Positions 10,191-19,660 of a stretch of 64,000 nucleotides of DNA are shown here, one piece after another. Source of the stretch: Nepenthes gracilis (Eukaryota; Streptophyta; Magnoliopsida; Caryophyllales; Nepenthaceae); NCBI GenBank assembly GCA_033239525.1, contig BSYO01000014.1:5002536-5066535 (forward strand), given 5' to 3'. Position 1 is the stretch's first letter, and every line of letters begins with the position of its first letter. The translations under genes were made by a program, and so were the position numbers. Below the pieces are notes generated by a model. The model searched no databases, was not told the origin of the DNA, and saw only the letters and a list, made by a program, of their open reading frames with translations.

Positions 10191-11500
10191 AACGCTGCGT
10201 TTAAAGGTTATGGATGGTGCCATGAATTGGGATCGGGTTTCTTGCCCGAGACCGATCATGGCTGGCCAAAGTTATGGATGTGGGTGTCCGGTATTCCCTA
10301 TACAATTGTTGGTATAGAAATGCCTTGCTCGATGCTAAGTGGTTAGGTTCTGCTATGTATCATCTCGCACGACCCGCTTTATGATGCGGAAGGCCGATCG
10401 ATGATTGATCAAGGTGCGATGGTGCTCACACCCCGACTGTCATTGGTCCCAGCCGCAATACTTGGTCAACGATTCCTTTTTCGCTAATGCGGTGATGAGT
10501 TCTTTCGTCTTCGCCGATGATGGTGCTTAGGCTGAAAATGCTTTTATAGATGAGCCTCGTGAGGCTCGGTTTCATGAGGCTGTGTTGGTGATTGATTTGC
10601 TTGACTTTGATGATTGGTGATTTGTGAATTTTGCATTGGATGCTATTGGGGTTGTGGCCATTGTATTCTGGCTGATGATTCGGTGTAGATTGTCGTTCCT
10701 AATGCTGGTTGGTCTTTGAAGACCGGTGGGCAGCTATGTTGGGGCAGCTTTTGATGACCCCAGAGTGAGTTGGAATCTCTTTTTTTTGACTTGGGCTAGC
10801 ACTCGGGATGGGTGGTGCCGTCACCCTCTTGTTGTTGCTAAGGTGCATCGCGGTGCAAAGGATTTGGCGATGGTAGTTGTGCGGCCGGTTTGCCGATTGC
10901 TGCCATCCGGGATCCTTAAGATTCTTTGGTCTTGTTTTCTAACCGCGAAGATGGTCTTCTTGGTTTTTAATCGGGGGCCTCGCTTGCGGTGGAAAGTCTC
11001 GGCTGTTGAGCGGTAAGGTCTTGATGGGCTTGCCATGAGACAGAATGTTGTGTAATCGGGTGTGGATTGAAGTACGATGCCCTGCACCGTGAGGTTGGTG
11101 GATCGGCTTGCTTGTTGTCACCGCAGATGTAGCTTGACCGGTGCGTTTGAGGGGCTGGTGTTCACTGTAATTGGCTTGTTTTTCTTAAGCGACTGATGGA
11201 CCTCTTGGTAGATCTTTGATGAAAGTGTTAATTTTTTGGAGTCCCGATGTTGATGCTCGGTTGATAAGGTGCTTAGCATGGGCTACTACCCCTTCGATTT
11301 TGGATTGGTCCGAGTGCATTGGCAACCGGGCCTTCCTAGGCGTCTTCTATCCAGCTGATGAATGGGCCTGGATGCATTTGCGGTTGCGTGATGATCTGTG
11401 TGATGATTGTGTGTCTCGCTAATTTGTAACTTCAAATTACATAGGTTGTTCTTTTGTGGAACGTAGTCCTCTTAGAGGCTGATTAGGTATTATATGTTGT
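10191..11500 (+). other. 3' UTR of the ORF1-only LINE 8250-11629
   Basis: G/T-rich, non-coding, with repeated TTGGTGATTGATTTG, GATGCT and GGTTTG words. It follows ORF1 directly, with no trace of ORF2. Confidence 0.5.
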
Positions 11501-12090
11501 ACCTTTGCTCCGGGGCATGCCCTAGCTTCTTATGTTTTAGTTCCAAGTCAAAATACTTGGAGATAAAACATTGTTTCTTGTAATTTTTTTCTCCCTATAA
11601 TCCAAAATACTTACTTACTAAAAAAAAAAGTCGGGAGTTAAGTCTCACTGCGTGGTCTTGATCATTCTTGTGGTGGTTTGTCTGGCGATTACACGTGGGC
11701 TTGTGCCCCCCCCGTATTCTGGCCGGGATGGCGGTTAAGGGCGCCTTTCTTGGTGATGCTCTTGGACTATTTTGGTGCATTGGCTGATTTTCTTCGGCCG
11801 CCTCAGATGAGGTCTTGCGGATCTGGTGCTTGAAGTCCAGTGATGTAGCTGATCTTGTGTGTGGTTGCCTATGTGTAATTTCAACTTACATTTGTTATTT
11901 TTTGCTGAACGCTGTTCTCTTAGAGGCTTTTTTGGTATTATCTGTTGTACCGTTTGCTCGGGGTATGCCCTAACTTTTTATGTTTTATTTCCAAGTCAAA
12001 ATACTTGGAGATAAAACATGATTTTGTAATTTTTTCTCCCTATAATCCAAAATACTTACTTACCAAAAAAAAAAATACATGAGACAGGAC

Positions 12091-12412
12091 GGACAGCGGA
12101 ATCAATTTGGTTCAAACAATATGTCTGAGCAATCCGAGAGATAGATTCAGGGGTAAAATCAGGATCAATCTCGGCTGACGGACCAGGAGCAACATTAACA
12201 GGTGAGGAAACTTGGGCCAACACCAGATCATCTACTGCCACCACAGGGAGAGCGACAACAGCAGAGATGTGATCACAACAGGGCTTCTCTGCAGAAGGCA
12301 CCTCATATTTCTCGTCAGGGACACCAGCAGCAAGCATAGGCGCTGATGGCTGCATGTTGGAGTCGGATAATGATTTATTCTCATCCAATGCACATTGTAA
12401 AGCCCCAGACAC
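12091..12412 (-). pseudogene. ORF1 middle/C-terminal fragment of the split minus-strand LINE
   Basis: On the minus strand the frame includes DGVSGALQ upstream and DFTPESISRIAQTYCL, matching the conserved TPxSISRIxxKYxL motif of the other ORF1 copies. It joins the fragment at 5930-6110 across the inserted 6-kb LINE. At 12427 it is cut by another minus-strand insertion, and I cannot find the N-terminal part beyond it. Acidic and Ala/Pro/Val-rich, like the variable linker of the other ORF1s. Confidence 0.65.
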
Positions 12413-12427
12413 ACCATCAGTAACATC

Positions 12428-14085
12428 CTTTTTTTTGTTTTTTGTTTTTTTTGTAAGAAGTATTTTGGATTAACGGGAGAAAAAAATTACAAAAACTATG
12501 TTTTATCTCCAAGTACTTGACTTGGATTTAAAACATAAAATGCTAGGGTATACCCCGAGCAACCGGTACATCAGCTAATACCAAAATAGCCTCAAAGAGA
12601 ACATCGTTCAACAGAAGAACAAATATGTGAAATAAAATGACACAAAAGCAGACACTAAAGCGTCAACCGTGCAAGAATCTGCAAACAACAACGGCCACAT
12701 CACTTGCGGTGCATCCGGGCCCATCTTCATCATGGACATACTGGATCTGCCCAGTATACATGAGCACAAGCTGCATCAAGATCAGCTTCAAGCTAAAATC
12801 GAACCACTTCAGCAATGGCTCCTACCATGCCTTCGGCAGCAACTTCAGCTCCCAATATCAGGAAGGAGCGAAATTGAAAGCATATCAGCACACCGGCCAG
12901 GCTAGAAAGGCCGCCAAATGCATACGCATGGACCAGCATTAGTCTCAACATAAGCACGGTGCATCAACTCAACAGGCAGCATCCGCAGCCTGCAGAACAG
13001 CAACACTGGAGAGAAAACCAGCAAATTAGCAGCAAATTTCACAGCTGCAAATAGATCCATCAAGCCAATCCAGGCCACCACGATCATTACACAGTAAGGA
13101 CCAAACCAGGCAACCCAAATTGCACTTCGGCAGCCTACAGCCATGATCCACTATAAATACAGAAAACAAATAGATGCAATCCAATCGGCAAAAAACAGGA
13201 TGCGGAAGGAGGATGCAGACAAAAGATAGAATAGCCGGGTCAGCAGACCATTAATTCCATCAACTCATGGTCGCACGGAGCACGGGTCACCGCACGTGCG
13301 GATACCAATCAACATATTCCTCATGAGATTTACTCACGTAGGAGGAAAGGAAGATTAATGCATAAAACCATCAGCCTCGCCCCTTCATCAAATCGCAAAG
13401 TGATACTCTACCAACCAGAATCGGGAATGCAGAAACAATCGACCCAACCTCAAACAAAACAAGCTCCAAACAGCCCATCGGGGCGACATCAAGAGCCACA
13501 AAATCAACATTAGAGATGCCGGGGCATCAAGAATCGCGGCGTGGGGCGGCAATGACCCAATCCAGAGGCGGCCAATGCTACCAACTTCAACGGTCCGGCA
13601 AGATCAGAGAGATGAACCAACTTCAATCCACTGATTTCGATAAAGGCCGGTCTTAACCCGGGGGTGAGAAAACCTCCACACCCCGTAAAAATCGGATACT
13701 TGGACTGATTGCTCAGTAGCGGCCAAAATCCATCTCCACTAAATCCCGATCCTTAGAGGCATGATCCACCTCCTTCAAAATTAGCCAGCACCAAGCGGAC
13801 CCACTAGGCAATGAAGATGGGCCAGACTCGTGCCTCAGTGATGAGACAGTTTCAAGTTGGACAGAAACCATCGGTCTTGAAGGGGAAAACCCAACATCTG
13901 CCGCACTGCCACCAGAGTCCAGTGGTAGAGAAGGAGTCCAGGGGAAAACCCGAACGCTGATCATTGATTGTTGCTGCGGGGTTTTTTTGGAGCCTGAGGT
14001 ACTGCTCACTGCTTTTGGTTGCTTCCCTTGTCCTTGCATTTGGGATGGATTGGTCGGTGTCTCTCTCCACTGTCCTTGAAGGGAC
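12428..14085 (-). mobile_element. Minus-strand LINE deletion derivative (ORF1 start plus 3' UTR)
   Basis: The tail is at 12428-12560 (poly(T), GTAAGAAGTATTTTGG, hairpin at 12500-12540). The 3' UTR continues to about 13700 and is similar to that of 5230-5900 (both have ACCAAAATAGCCT and CACTTGCGGTGCATCCGG). An ORF1 N-terminal frame follows at 13713-14039. The right boundary at about 14085 is a judgement: I found no duplication, and a CCGGAGTG array begins there. Confidence 0.6.
13713..14039 (-). pseudogene. ORF1 N-terminal fragment
   Basis: A 108-codon minus-strand frame starting MQGQGKQPKAVSS, Ser/Pro/Gln-rich like other ORF1 N-termini. Its end contains a stretch (SAWCWLILKEVD) that may correspond to SARWADIVRKDS of the ORF1 at 22384. 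It stops before the DUF4283-like domain and then passes into 3' UTR. Assigned mainly by position and composition. Confidence 0.4.
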
Positions 14086-14089
14086 TATA

Positions 14090-15880
14090 TAAAAAAATGA
14101 TTTTTGCTCGCTCCTAGGCTGGAGTGATCTAGCGATGGATGATTCCGGTGCCCCCAAATGCCGAAGTGATTTAATCGTCATTTTCGGAGTGCATTTGCAT
14201 ATGATGCTCCTGGTGCCATAATTGGTTGGATTGCTTTTATTCGGTGCTCTCAAGGCCGGAGTGCTCTTATCCGGACTCCTATGGCCGGAGTGCTTCCTTC
14301 TTAAAAAAAAAAAGGTTTATTGCTTGCTTCATGGCCGGAGTGATCTTGCGATTGATGCTTCCGGTTCCCTTAAAGCTGGAGTGCATTTATCCTTTTTCCG
14401 TTTGTCGTTTCTATTGACCTAATTGGCTGGTTCACTTCTATCCGGAGCACCTAAGGCCGGAGTGCTCTTACTCGGAGCTCTTATGGCCGGAGCGCTTCCT
14501 TGTATCCGGAGTGCCTATGTTTTGTTGTTTCTGGAGCTCCAAAAGGCCGGACTTCTATTTTTTCTTTTTCGGTGTTCTTTTTGTCCTTTTTTCGGTGCTT
14601 TTTAAAAAAATTAAAAAATATATATATATATATTTATTGCATGTTTCTTGGCCGGAGTGATTTTGCGACTGATGATTCCGGTGCTCCTTAAGCCGGAGTG
14701 CATTTATCCCGAGTGGCCGAAAGCTGGATCACTCTTATACGGAGCTCTTACCTAGAGCTCTTTTGGGCGGAGCGCTTCCTTGTATCCGGAGTGCCTAATG
14801 TTTTGTTGTTTCCAGGGCTCCAAAAGGCCGGACTTCTATTTTTCCTTTTTCGGTGTTCTTTTTGTCCTTTTTTTTTCGGTGCTCTTTAAAAAAGAAGAAG
14901 AAGAAGGTTTATTGCTTGCTTCATGGCCGGAGTGATCTTGCGATTGATGCTTCCGGTGCCATTAAAGCCGGAGTGCATTTATCCTTTTCCCGTTTGTCGT
15001 TTCTGTTGACCTAATTGGCTAGTTCACTTTTATCCGGAGCTCCTAAGGTCGGAGTGCTCTTACCCGGAGCTCTTATGGCCGGAGCGCTTCCTTGTATCCG
15101 AAGTGCCTATGTTTTGTTGTTTCTGGAGCTCCAAAAGGCCGGACTTCTATTTTTTCTTTTTCGGTGATCTTTTTGTCCTTTTTTCGGTGCTTTTTAAAAA
15201 AAATTAAAATATATATATATATATATTTATTGCATGTTTCTTGGCCGGAGTGATTTTGCGACTGATGATTCCGGTGCTCCTTAAGCCGGAGTGCATTTAT
15301 CCCGAGTGGCCGAAAGCCGGATCACTCTTATACGGAGCTCTTAAGCCAGAGTGCTCTTATCCGGAGCCCTTAAGGATGGAGTGCTTCCTTTTATCCGGAG
15401 CTCTTAAAGTCGGATCACCTTTATCCGGAGTTCTAAAAACCGGAGTGACCTCTTTGCGAATATTTTCCGTAGTCCCTTTGTTTCGCTAAAAGGAAGGACG
15501 GAGTGGCTTGTGTTCCTTGTTCTCTGTATTGTACAGGTGCTGGGGTATGCCCTAGCGTATTATGTTCAAACGCCAAGTCAAAAAACTTGGAGTTTTAACA
15601 TATTTTTTTGTAAATTTTTTTCCCATTAATCCAAAATACACACTTACTTACCAAAAAAAAAAAAAGGCTTGTGTTCCTTGCTGGCCAGAGTGCTTGATGC
15701 TCTTCTTGGACGGAGTGGCTCTATTTGCCTTTGTGATTGCCACTTTGCTCTCTTCATGCGGATATGCTGACGTGGCTGGGTTCGCCTCTTGACGTGGAAT
15801 TGCTGAAGTAGCATCCTCCTGTTCAGTATTGCTGGCAGTTTGTGTTTTTACGTCTCAATAGCCGATTCCAATTGTGTAAT
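14090..15880 (+). repeat. CCGGAGTG array with an internal ~590-bp duplication
   Basis: Repeated seeds of the form (C)CGGAGTGC alternating with CCGGAGCTCTTA, mostly 15 bp apart (14440-14520, 15285-15450). Within it, TTTATTGCTTGCTTCATGG... recurs at about 14318 and 14909, and TTTATTGCATGTTTCTTGG at about 14631 and 15227, each preceded by an AT run, so a block of about 590 bp is duplicated. It leads to the tail ending at 16028 and is interrupted by the insertion at 15520-15665. Confidence 0.75.
15520..15665 (+). mobile_element. 146-bp 5'-truncated tail copy with TSD
   Basis: GGCTTGTGTTCCTTG at 15505-15519 and 15666-15680 flank a copy that is little more than the conserved 3' module: GGGGTATGCCC, a hairpin of the CAAAAAA-loop subtype (about 15563-15600), TTAATCCAAAATAC, CACTTACTTACC and poly(A). 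It sits inside an array belonging to a relative. Confidence 0.92.
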
Positions 15881-16028
15881 CTTTTATTTATGACTTCTGA
15901 GTCATGTTTAAGGGGAATCCCTCTTTCTATGTTTCTTTTTCCAAGTCGGTAAAATACTTGGTAAAAAATATAGATATTTGTACAGTTTATTTAAATTTTA
16001 ATGTAATTAATTACTTACTAAAAAAAAT
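15881..16028 (+). mobile_element. 3' tail of the 14090-16028 array element
   Basis: AGGGGAATCCC near 15911, hairpin CTTTTTCCAAGT/ACTTGGTAAAA around 15936-15970 with CGGTAAAAT loop, then TTAATGTAATTAATTACTTAC and poly(A) ending 16028. Same subtype as 841-994. Confidence 0.8.
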
Positions 16029-16472
16029 AATTCTTACATAAAGAAACTAAACATCATAATAACAGGGCTTCTTTTAAACATGCGGTTAATCGGAGATTCT
16101 TCCTTAAATCAAATGATAAGAGCAGATGTCATATATAACGTAACATAAGTTCATAAAAAATCTGACATACTTACGTTGCAAACATGCATATACTTGTATT
16201 AAATCATGATCAACAAAAAGGTGAGTACTCTTGCGTTACAAATGTAATCTTAGAAGGGTGAGTACAGTTGCCTGAATTCCTTTACCTTTCCTTGAAATTC
16301 TGGTTTTTCCTTTACCCGTTTCCTTAAGCTTTCGCTTCCTATTTATAGGACTTTGGGTCTGACGGTGGTAGGTAGGGTAGGTCAACTACTTGAGGGTGGT
16401 TGGAAGTAGGTTACCTACTCAAGTATGGTTATTTCTGACTCTACTTTTCGTAGGGGGTTTCTTTATTATTTT

Positions 16473-16672
16473 CGGTTAACTGACCTTGATCGGATATGGG
16501 TTTCTCCTTCATGTTTTCGGTCAACTAGCCTTGACCTGATTGAGCTGTTTCTTCCCGCACATTTCGGTCAACTGGCATTGACCGGATTTTACTTACTTTT
16601 ACGCTTTTCGGTCAACAGACGTTGACCGGATTACTTCCTCAACTTATCTTCCGGTCAACTGGCGTTGACCGG
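16473..16672 (+). repeat. Five ~45-bp repeats each holding a GGTCAAC-N-GTTGACC palindrome
   Basis: CGGTCAAC(T/A)(G)GCRTTGACCGG-like 21-mers start at 16473, 16518, 16565, 16609 and 16652, so the period is 43-47 bp. The last three are near-perfect inverted repeats. TTGACC is the core of the W-box bound by WRKY factors. The cluster lies about 230-430 bp upstream of a TATAAAA. Confidence 0.75.
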
Positions 16673-16903
16673 ATAGCCCTTCATTTTACTCAACTTTTTG
16701 ATTATATAGACTCGATGTCTAAAATTTTCTATATTCTAGGATCTGGACCCTTACATAATATCTTCGCAGAGGGAGAGATTCTCCCTCCTGACCGTTGCGA
16801 CCACCCTGAATCACACCTATATCCTCTTGAGGGATAGAAATGATCCCCTCAGATAGCTTATAGCCCACCTTGCCACCTAAGAAAAGTGGCGAGATCCAAC
16901 GGC

Positions 16904-16910
16904 TATAAAA
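16904..16910 (+). promoter_or_regulatory. TATA box candidate
   Basis: TATAAAA in GGCTATAAAAAGC, downstream of the five palindromic repeats and upstream of a segment that lacks long ORFs. Judged only from sequence and position. Confidence 0.4.
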
Positions 16911-17164
16911 AGCTCTAGAGACACTCCAAAGGGATGATCTCTCCAGTATTCAAACTCGTACAAACAATCCATCCTTCAAGCAACCAATTGTTATTCTTTT
17001 TCCCAATACTCGTTCCTAGTGAGTCTAGTAGTCTGAAAAGTTGCTTTCCACGAGCGCACTACAACCTAAAGCTAGTCCATGCAAAGTGCACCTCTGACTT
17101 AGACTCACAAATTCCCTCCCCTTGCGTCATTCCTAGCATATTCAGTCTTTACCTTCTTAGTTTT

Positions 17165-17429
17165 ATGGTTGCTATTCATTTGTTGCTGAGTTGATCTAGT
17201 CGACTGATTATGTGTCTGATCATCCATTAGATAGATTTCATCTTCTGTTGAGTTTGTCGTACGTTGTCCTCCAAGAGGTTTTTTGTACGTTCTGATGTAC
17301 CACTTGCTCGGGGCATGCCCTAGCGTTTCTGTTTTAACTCCAAGGCAAAACACTTGGAGATAAAACATTGATTTTGTAATTTTTCTCCATTTAATCCAAA
17401 ATACATACTTACCAAAAAAAAAAAAAAAA
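17165..17429 (+). mobile_element. 265-bp 5'-truncated LINE copy with 18-bp TSD
   Basis: CTTTACCTTCTTAGTTTT at 17147-17164 and 17430-17447 bound the insert. It has CTTGCTCGGGGCATGCCC, a hairpin (CTCCAAGG...CACTTGGAG with GTTTTA/TAAAAC outer stem) at about 17332-17368, and TACTTACC plus a long poly(A). Confidence 0.92.
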
Positions 17430-17559
17430 CTTTACCTTCTTAGTTTTGGAAGAAAGATTACTAATTTGAGTGTTGAAAAATAAATCGGGGAGCGCGTTTC
17501 GTCTTTTTCCTCTAACTTATCATCTTTTTAATCCTTTATCTGGAGTAAAAAAAAGGGTG

Positions 17560-18000
17560 ACACCTTGAAGGCCGGGAGTGCTTTTCTTTCACTAAAAGGC
17601 CGGAATGACTTTTTAGCGAGAATTTCCGGAGTCCCTTTGATTCTCTAATAGATAGATGGACGGAGTGCATTCCTTGGTGGCGGAGTGCTTTATGTTCTTA
17701 TCGGACGGAGTGACTATGTGCGTTTTTCTGGAGTGCCTCTTTACCCTCTATTGGACAGGGGTTCTTTTCACTTTAGACGGAGTGACATTGTTGCATTTTC
17801 CGGAGTTCCTTTGTTCCTTTAAAGGGCGGAGTGGCCTTGCTTATCTCTAAGGATGGAGCGGCCTTGCGTGTGGTGTGGTCTGAGCTGATTTGAGATTGCC
17901 ACGCTTGAATTTGTAATCCTGTTATTAATGACTTTCGTATTGGCTTAAGGGTCACCCTGTTTCTATGTTCCATTTCCAAGTCGGCAAAACAGTTGGATTC
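17560..18000 (+). mobile_element. CGGAGTG-array element with broken tail
   Basis: Seeds recur from 17570 to 17875, then AATGACTTTCGTATTGGCTT and AGGGTCACCCT, then the first arm of the hairpin (CCATTTCCAAGTCGGCAAAAC at about 17969-17989). The second arm is altered (AGTTGG) and runs into foreign sequence, so the element is disrupted there. Confidence 0.6.
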
Positions 18001-18322
18001 CGACTTGGCCGTAATCCTGCTGATGGTATGTGCTTTTCAGCTGCTGAATGTCTCCGATTCCCTTTTCTTCGTGGTTGCGGATTTCTAATTGACAAGACGA
18101 GTTCCCTCAGGAAAAGAGATCTGCGACGGATTAGTTTTCTTTGTAATCTAGATGAGAATCGCTCTTTTGTTTTTTTTATACGTTTCATGAACTGGTCAAT
18201 GGTAGTGCTCGGGGTATGCCCTAACGTGTTATCCTACCTCTAAGTTGGCAAAACACTTGGAGGTAGAACATCATTCTGTAAATTTTATCTAATTTAATCT
18301 CATCTTACTTACCAAAAAAAAA
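18001..18322 (+). mobile_element. Small LINE-type copy with 3' tail
   Basis: GCTCGGGGTATGCCC at about 18208, hairpin CCTACCTCTAAGT/ACTTGGAGGTAG around 18233-18268 with TGGCAAAAC loop, then TTACTTACC-poly(A) to 18322. The outer stem CTACCTC/GAGGTAG differs from other copies on both sides. The 5' boundary is not defined. Confidence 0.65.
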
Positions 18323-18507
18323 GTGTAGGATCCAAGCCATGCAGGATGAAAACCAGATCCCACATCAACACAACTCAAGGAGCAGTTGAACCCGAATCCG
18401 TCCAATACTCGGATCTAGGGCGTATCATTAGTGTCGTCTTTGGAAAACTGAATAAAAGGCCTAACCACTATTTCATCTACATCTATCTCATCAACAAACA
18501 TGGTGAA

Positions 18508-18530
18508 AGCTTACCAAAAAAAAAAAAAAA
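18508..18530 (+). mobile_element. Ultra-short 23-bp insertion (AGCTTACC plus poly(A)) with TSD
   Basis: AACAAACATGGTGAA at 18493-18507 and 18531-18545 flank only AGCTTACC and A residues, the last bases of the shared 3' end. Confidence 0.88.
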
Positions 18531-18619
18531 AACAAACATGGTGAACACAACAGCTTTTTTTGGTGAACACAACAGCGCAAACCAGTGTTCCAACAAAGGA
18601 AGTCACCTCCCTTGACAAC

Positions 18620-18900
18620 TTTTTTTTGATAAGTAATGAAATTTTGTAAATAAAAAGAAAGAATACTTTTTTTTTTTGGTACATAAAAAGAAAGAATACA
18701 GAAATAATGTTCTATATCCAAGTATTTTGCCGGCTTGGATTTATAATACCGGCTTTGGGGCATTCCCCAAGTATCATGAAACAATTCACGAGTCTAAAGG
18801 AAGAAAACAAAAATGAGAAAGTAAGAAAAATGGGAAGCATCTTCCAAAAGCCAATAACCTATCTGGTCAAAGCGGGATAAGAGGATAATCTGAATCAGCC
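18620..18900 (-). mobile_element. Minus-strand tail copy
   Basis: TTTTTTTTGATAAGTAATG at 18619-18639 is the reversed poly(A) end, and a hairpin lies at about 18709-18750 (CCAAGTATTTTGCCGGCTTGG). GGGGCATTCCCC follows at about 18757. The copy is itself split by an ultra-short insertion at 18667-18682. Its right end is unclear. Confidence 0.65.
18667..18682 (-). mobile_element. Ultra-short 16-bp insertion (T11GGTAC) with 17-bp TSD
   Basis: ATAAAAAGAAAGAATAC at 18650-18666 and 18683-18699 flank a run of T followed by GGTAC, the reversed 3' terminus. It lies inside another tail copy. Confidence 0.88.
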
Positions 18901-18916
18901 CATTGAAATCTAAACC

Positions 18917-19565
18917 TTTTTTTTTTTTTGGTAAGTAAGTTAAATGAATTAAATGAAATGAAATAAACAAAAACGATATTCCAACTCCAAGTGTTTTGCC
19001 AACTTAGATTTAGAACAACGAGCTAGGGCATACCCCGAGCATCACAATTAACAAAATCAAGGACCGGTGAAAAGAAAAAAGAAAAACCACACCTAGGTGT
19101 AATTTATCTAAAACGACCGTATGCAATCCGGTCCTACCACACATACAAACCTAAAGAGCAGATTCAACAAGAAAAGCACTAATGTGAGCTCCAGCATCAT
19201 CTAACCAATTAGATCCAGAGTCAACAAATCTAGAATTTGCACCTAATACCACTCCGCTCCACAACAAAGGTATTCCAGTGCACTCCGCCCAATGCACTTC
19301 GGATTCTACAATGCACTCCAGCCTCCAGATATAAGTACTCCGTCCAATGCACTTTGGATTCTACAATGCACTCCGGCCTCTAGGTAAAGGTACACTGGTT
19401 TCTGCAAAGCGACACCGATCAATGCACTCCGTCTAATGCACACTGGATTCAACAATGCACTCCGGCTGCCAGATAAGGGTACTTCGAATTCAGCAATGCC
19501 ACACTTTCAACCGAGCCACTCCGTCCAAGTAGACAAAAGCCACTCCACTCCCAAGCCGCTTGGTA
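18917..19565 (-). mobile_element. Minus-strand CGGAGTG-array element with tail
   Basis: Poly(T)-GGTAAGTAAGTTAAATG at 18918 onward, hairpin at 18980-19015 (CCAAGTGTTTTGCCAACTTAG), GGGCATACCCC at about 19024, then unique DNA containing CCTAGGTGTAATT at about 19091, shared in reverse with 49545-49560. The array CACTCCG(T/C)CCAATGCAC follows to about 19560. Confidence 0.7.
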
Positions 19566-19580
19566 AGAGAGAATCCGGAT

Positions 19581-19610
19581 TTAGAGAGAGAAGCTCTCGC
19601 TTCTCTCTAA
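19581..19610 (+). promoter_or_regulatory. 5' UTR hairpin of LINE
   Basis: TTTAGAGAGAGAAGC, loop TCTC, GCTTCTCTCTAAA forms a near-perfect stem (one extra GA on the 5' arm), about 50 bp before the ORF1 ATG at 19661. Confidence 0.65.
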
Positions 19611-19660
19611 AAATTCAAATCTCTGCGTTCTTGGTGCTTGTTCTTTGCACGTCGTCGGCC

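Larger units (their letters stand above)
8250..11629 (+). mobile_element. ORF1-only LINE (about 3.4 kb), no ORF2
   Basis: 5' hairpin at 8279-8306, decayed ORF1 from 8360 to about 10190, then about 1.3 kb of non-coding 3' UTR and a complete tail (TGCTCCGGGGCATGCCC near 11500, long hairpin 11533-11569, poly(A) to 11629). A diverged duplication, GTTTGGAGTTGAGT (8236-8249) and GTCGGGAGTTAAGT (11630-11643), 11 of 14 matching, supports the ends. No endonuclease or RT motif is seen. Confidence 0.75.
6111..12075 (+). mobile_element. TSD-bounded LINE deletion derivative hosting a second LINE
   Basis: The 15-bp duplication TACATGAGACAGGAC at 6096-6110 and 12076-12090 defines the insertion. It has a 5' GA/CT hairpin, a short ORF1 start, a long 3' UTR (6563-8249 and 11644-11975), and a full tail (hairpin 11981-12019, poly(A) to 12075). 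A second LINE occupies 8250-11629. Without it the element is about 2.6 kb and has no ORF2. Confidence 0.85.
16029..17560 (+). other. Possible LTR-retrotransposon fragment (LTR-like)
   Basis: No long ORF. It holds a five-copy palindromic repeat at 16473-16672 and a TATAAAA box at 16904-16910 in GGCTATAAAAAGC context, about 230 bp upstream of a 17165-17429 insertion. After it the sequence resumes with AATCGGGGAGCGCGTTTCG, as at the end of a transcription unit. Repeats upstream of a TATA box would suit an LTR U3, but I see no paired LTR, primer-binding site or TG...CA ends, so a host promoter remnant is also possible. Confidence 0.35.

Noticed and set aside
9726..10259. 177-codon minus-strand frame
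   Set aside because: Antisense of the decayed ORF1 at 8360-10190; the plus strand carries the conserved SISRI motif.
14090..15880. CRISPR-like array (repeats with spacers)
   Set aside because: Seeds are degenerate and 7-9 bp, spacers are repetitive and T-rich, and the context is plant retroelements.
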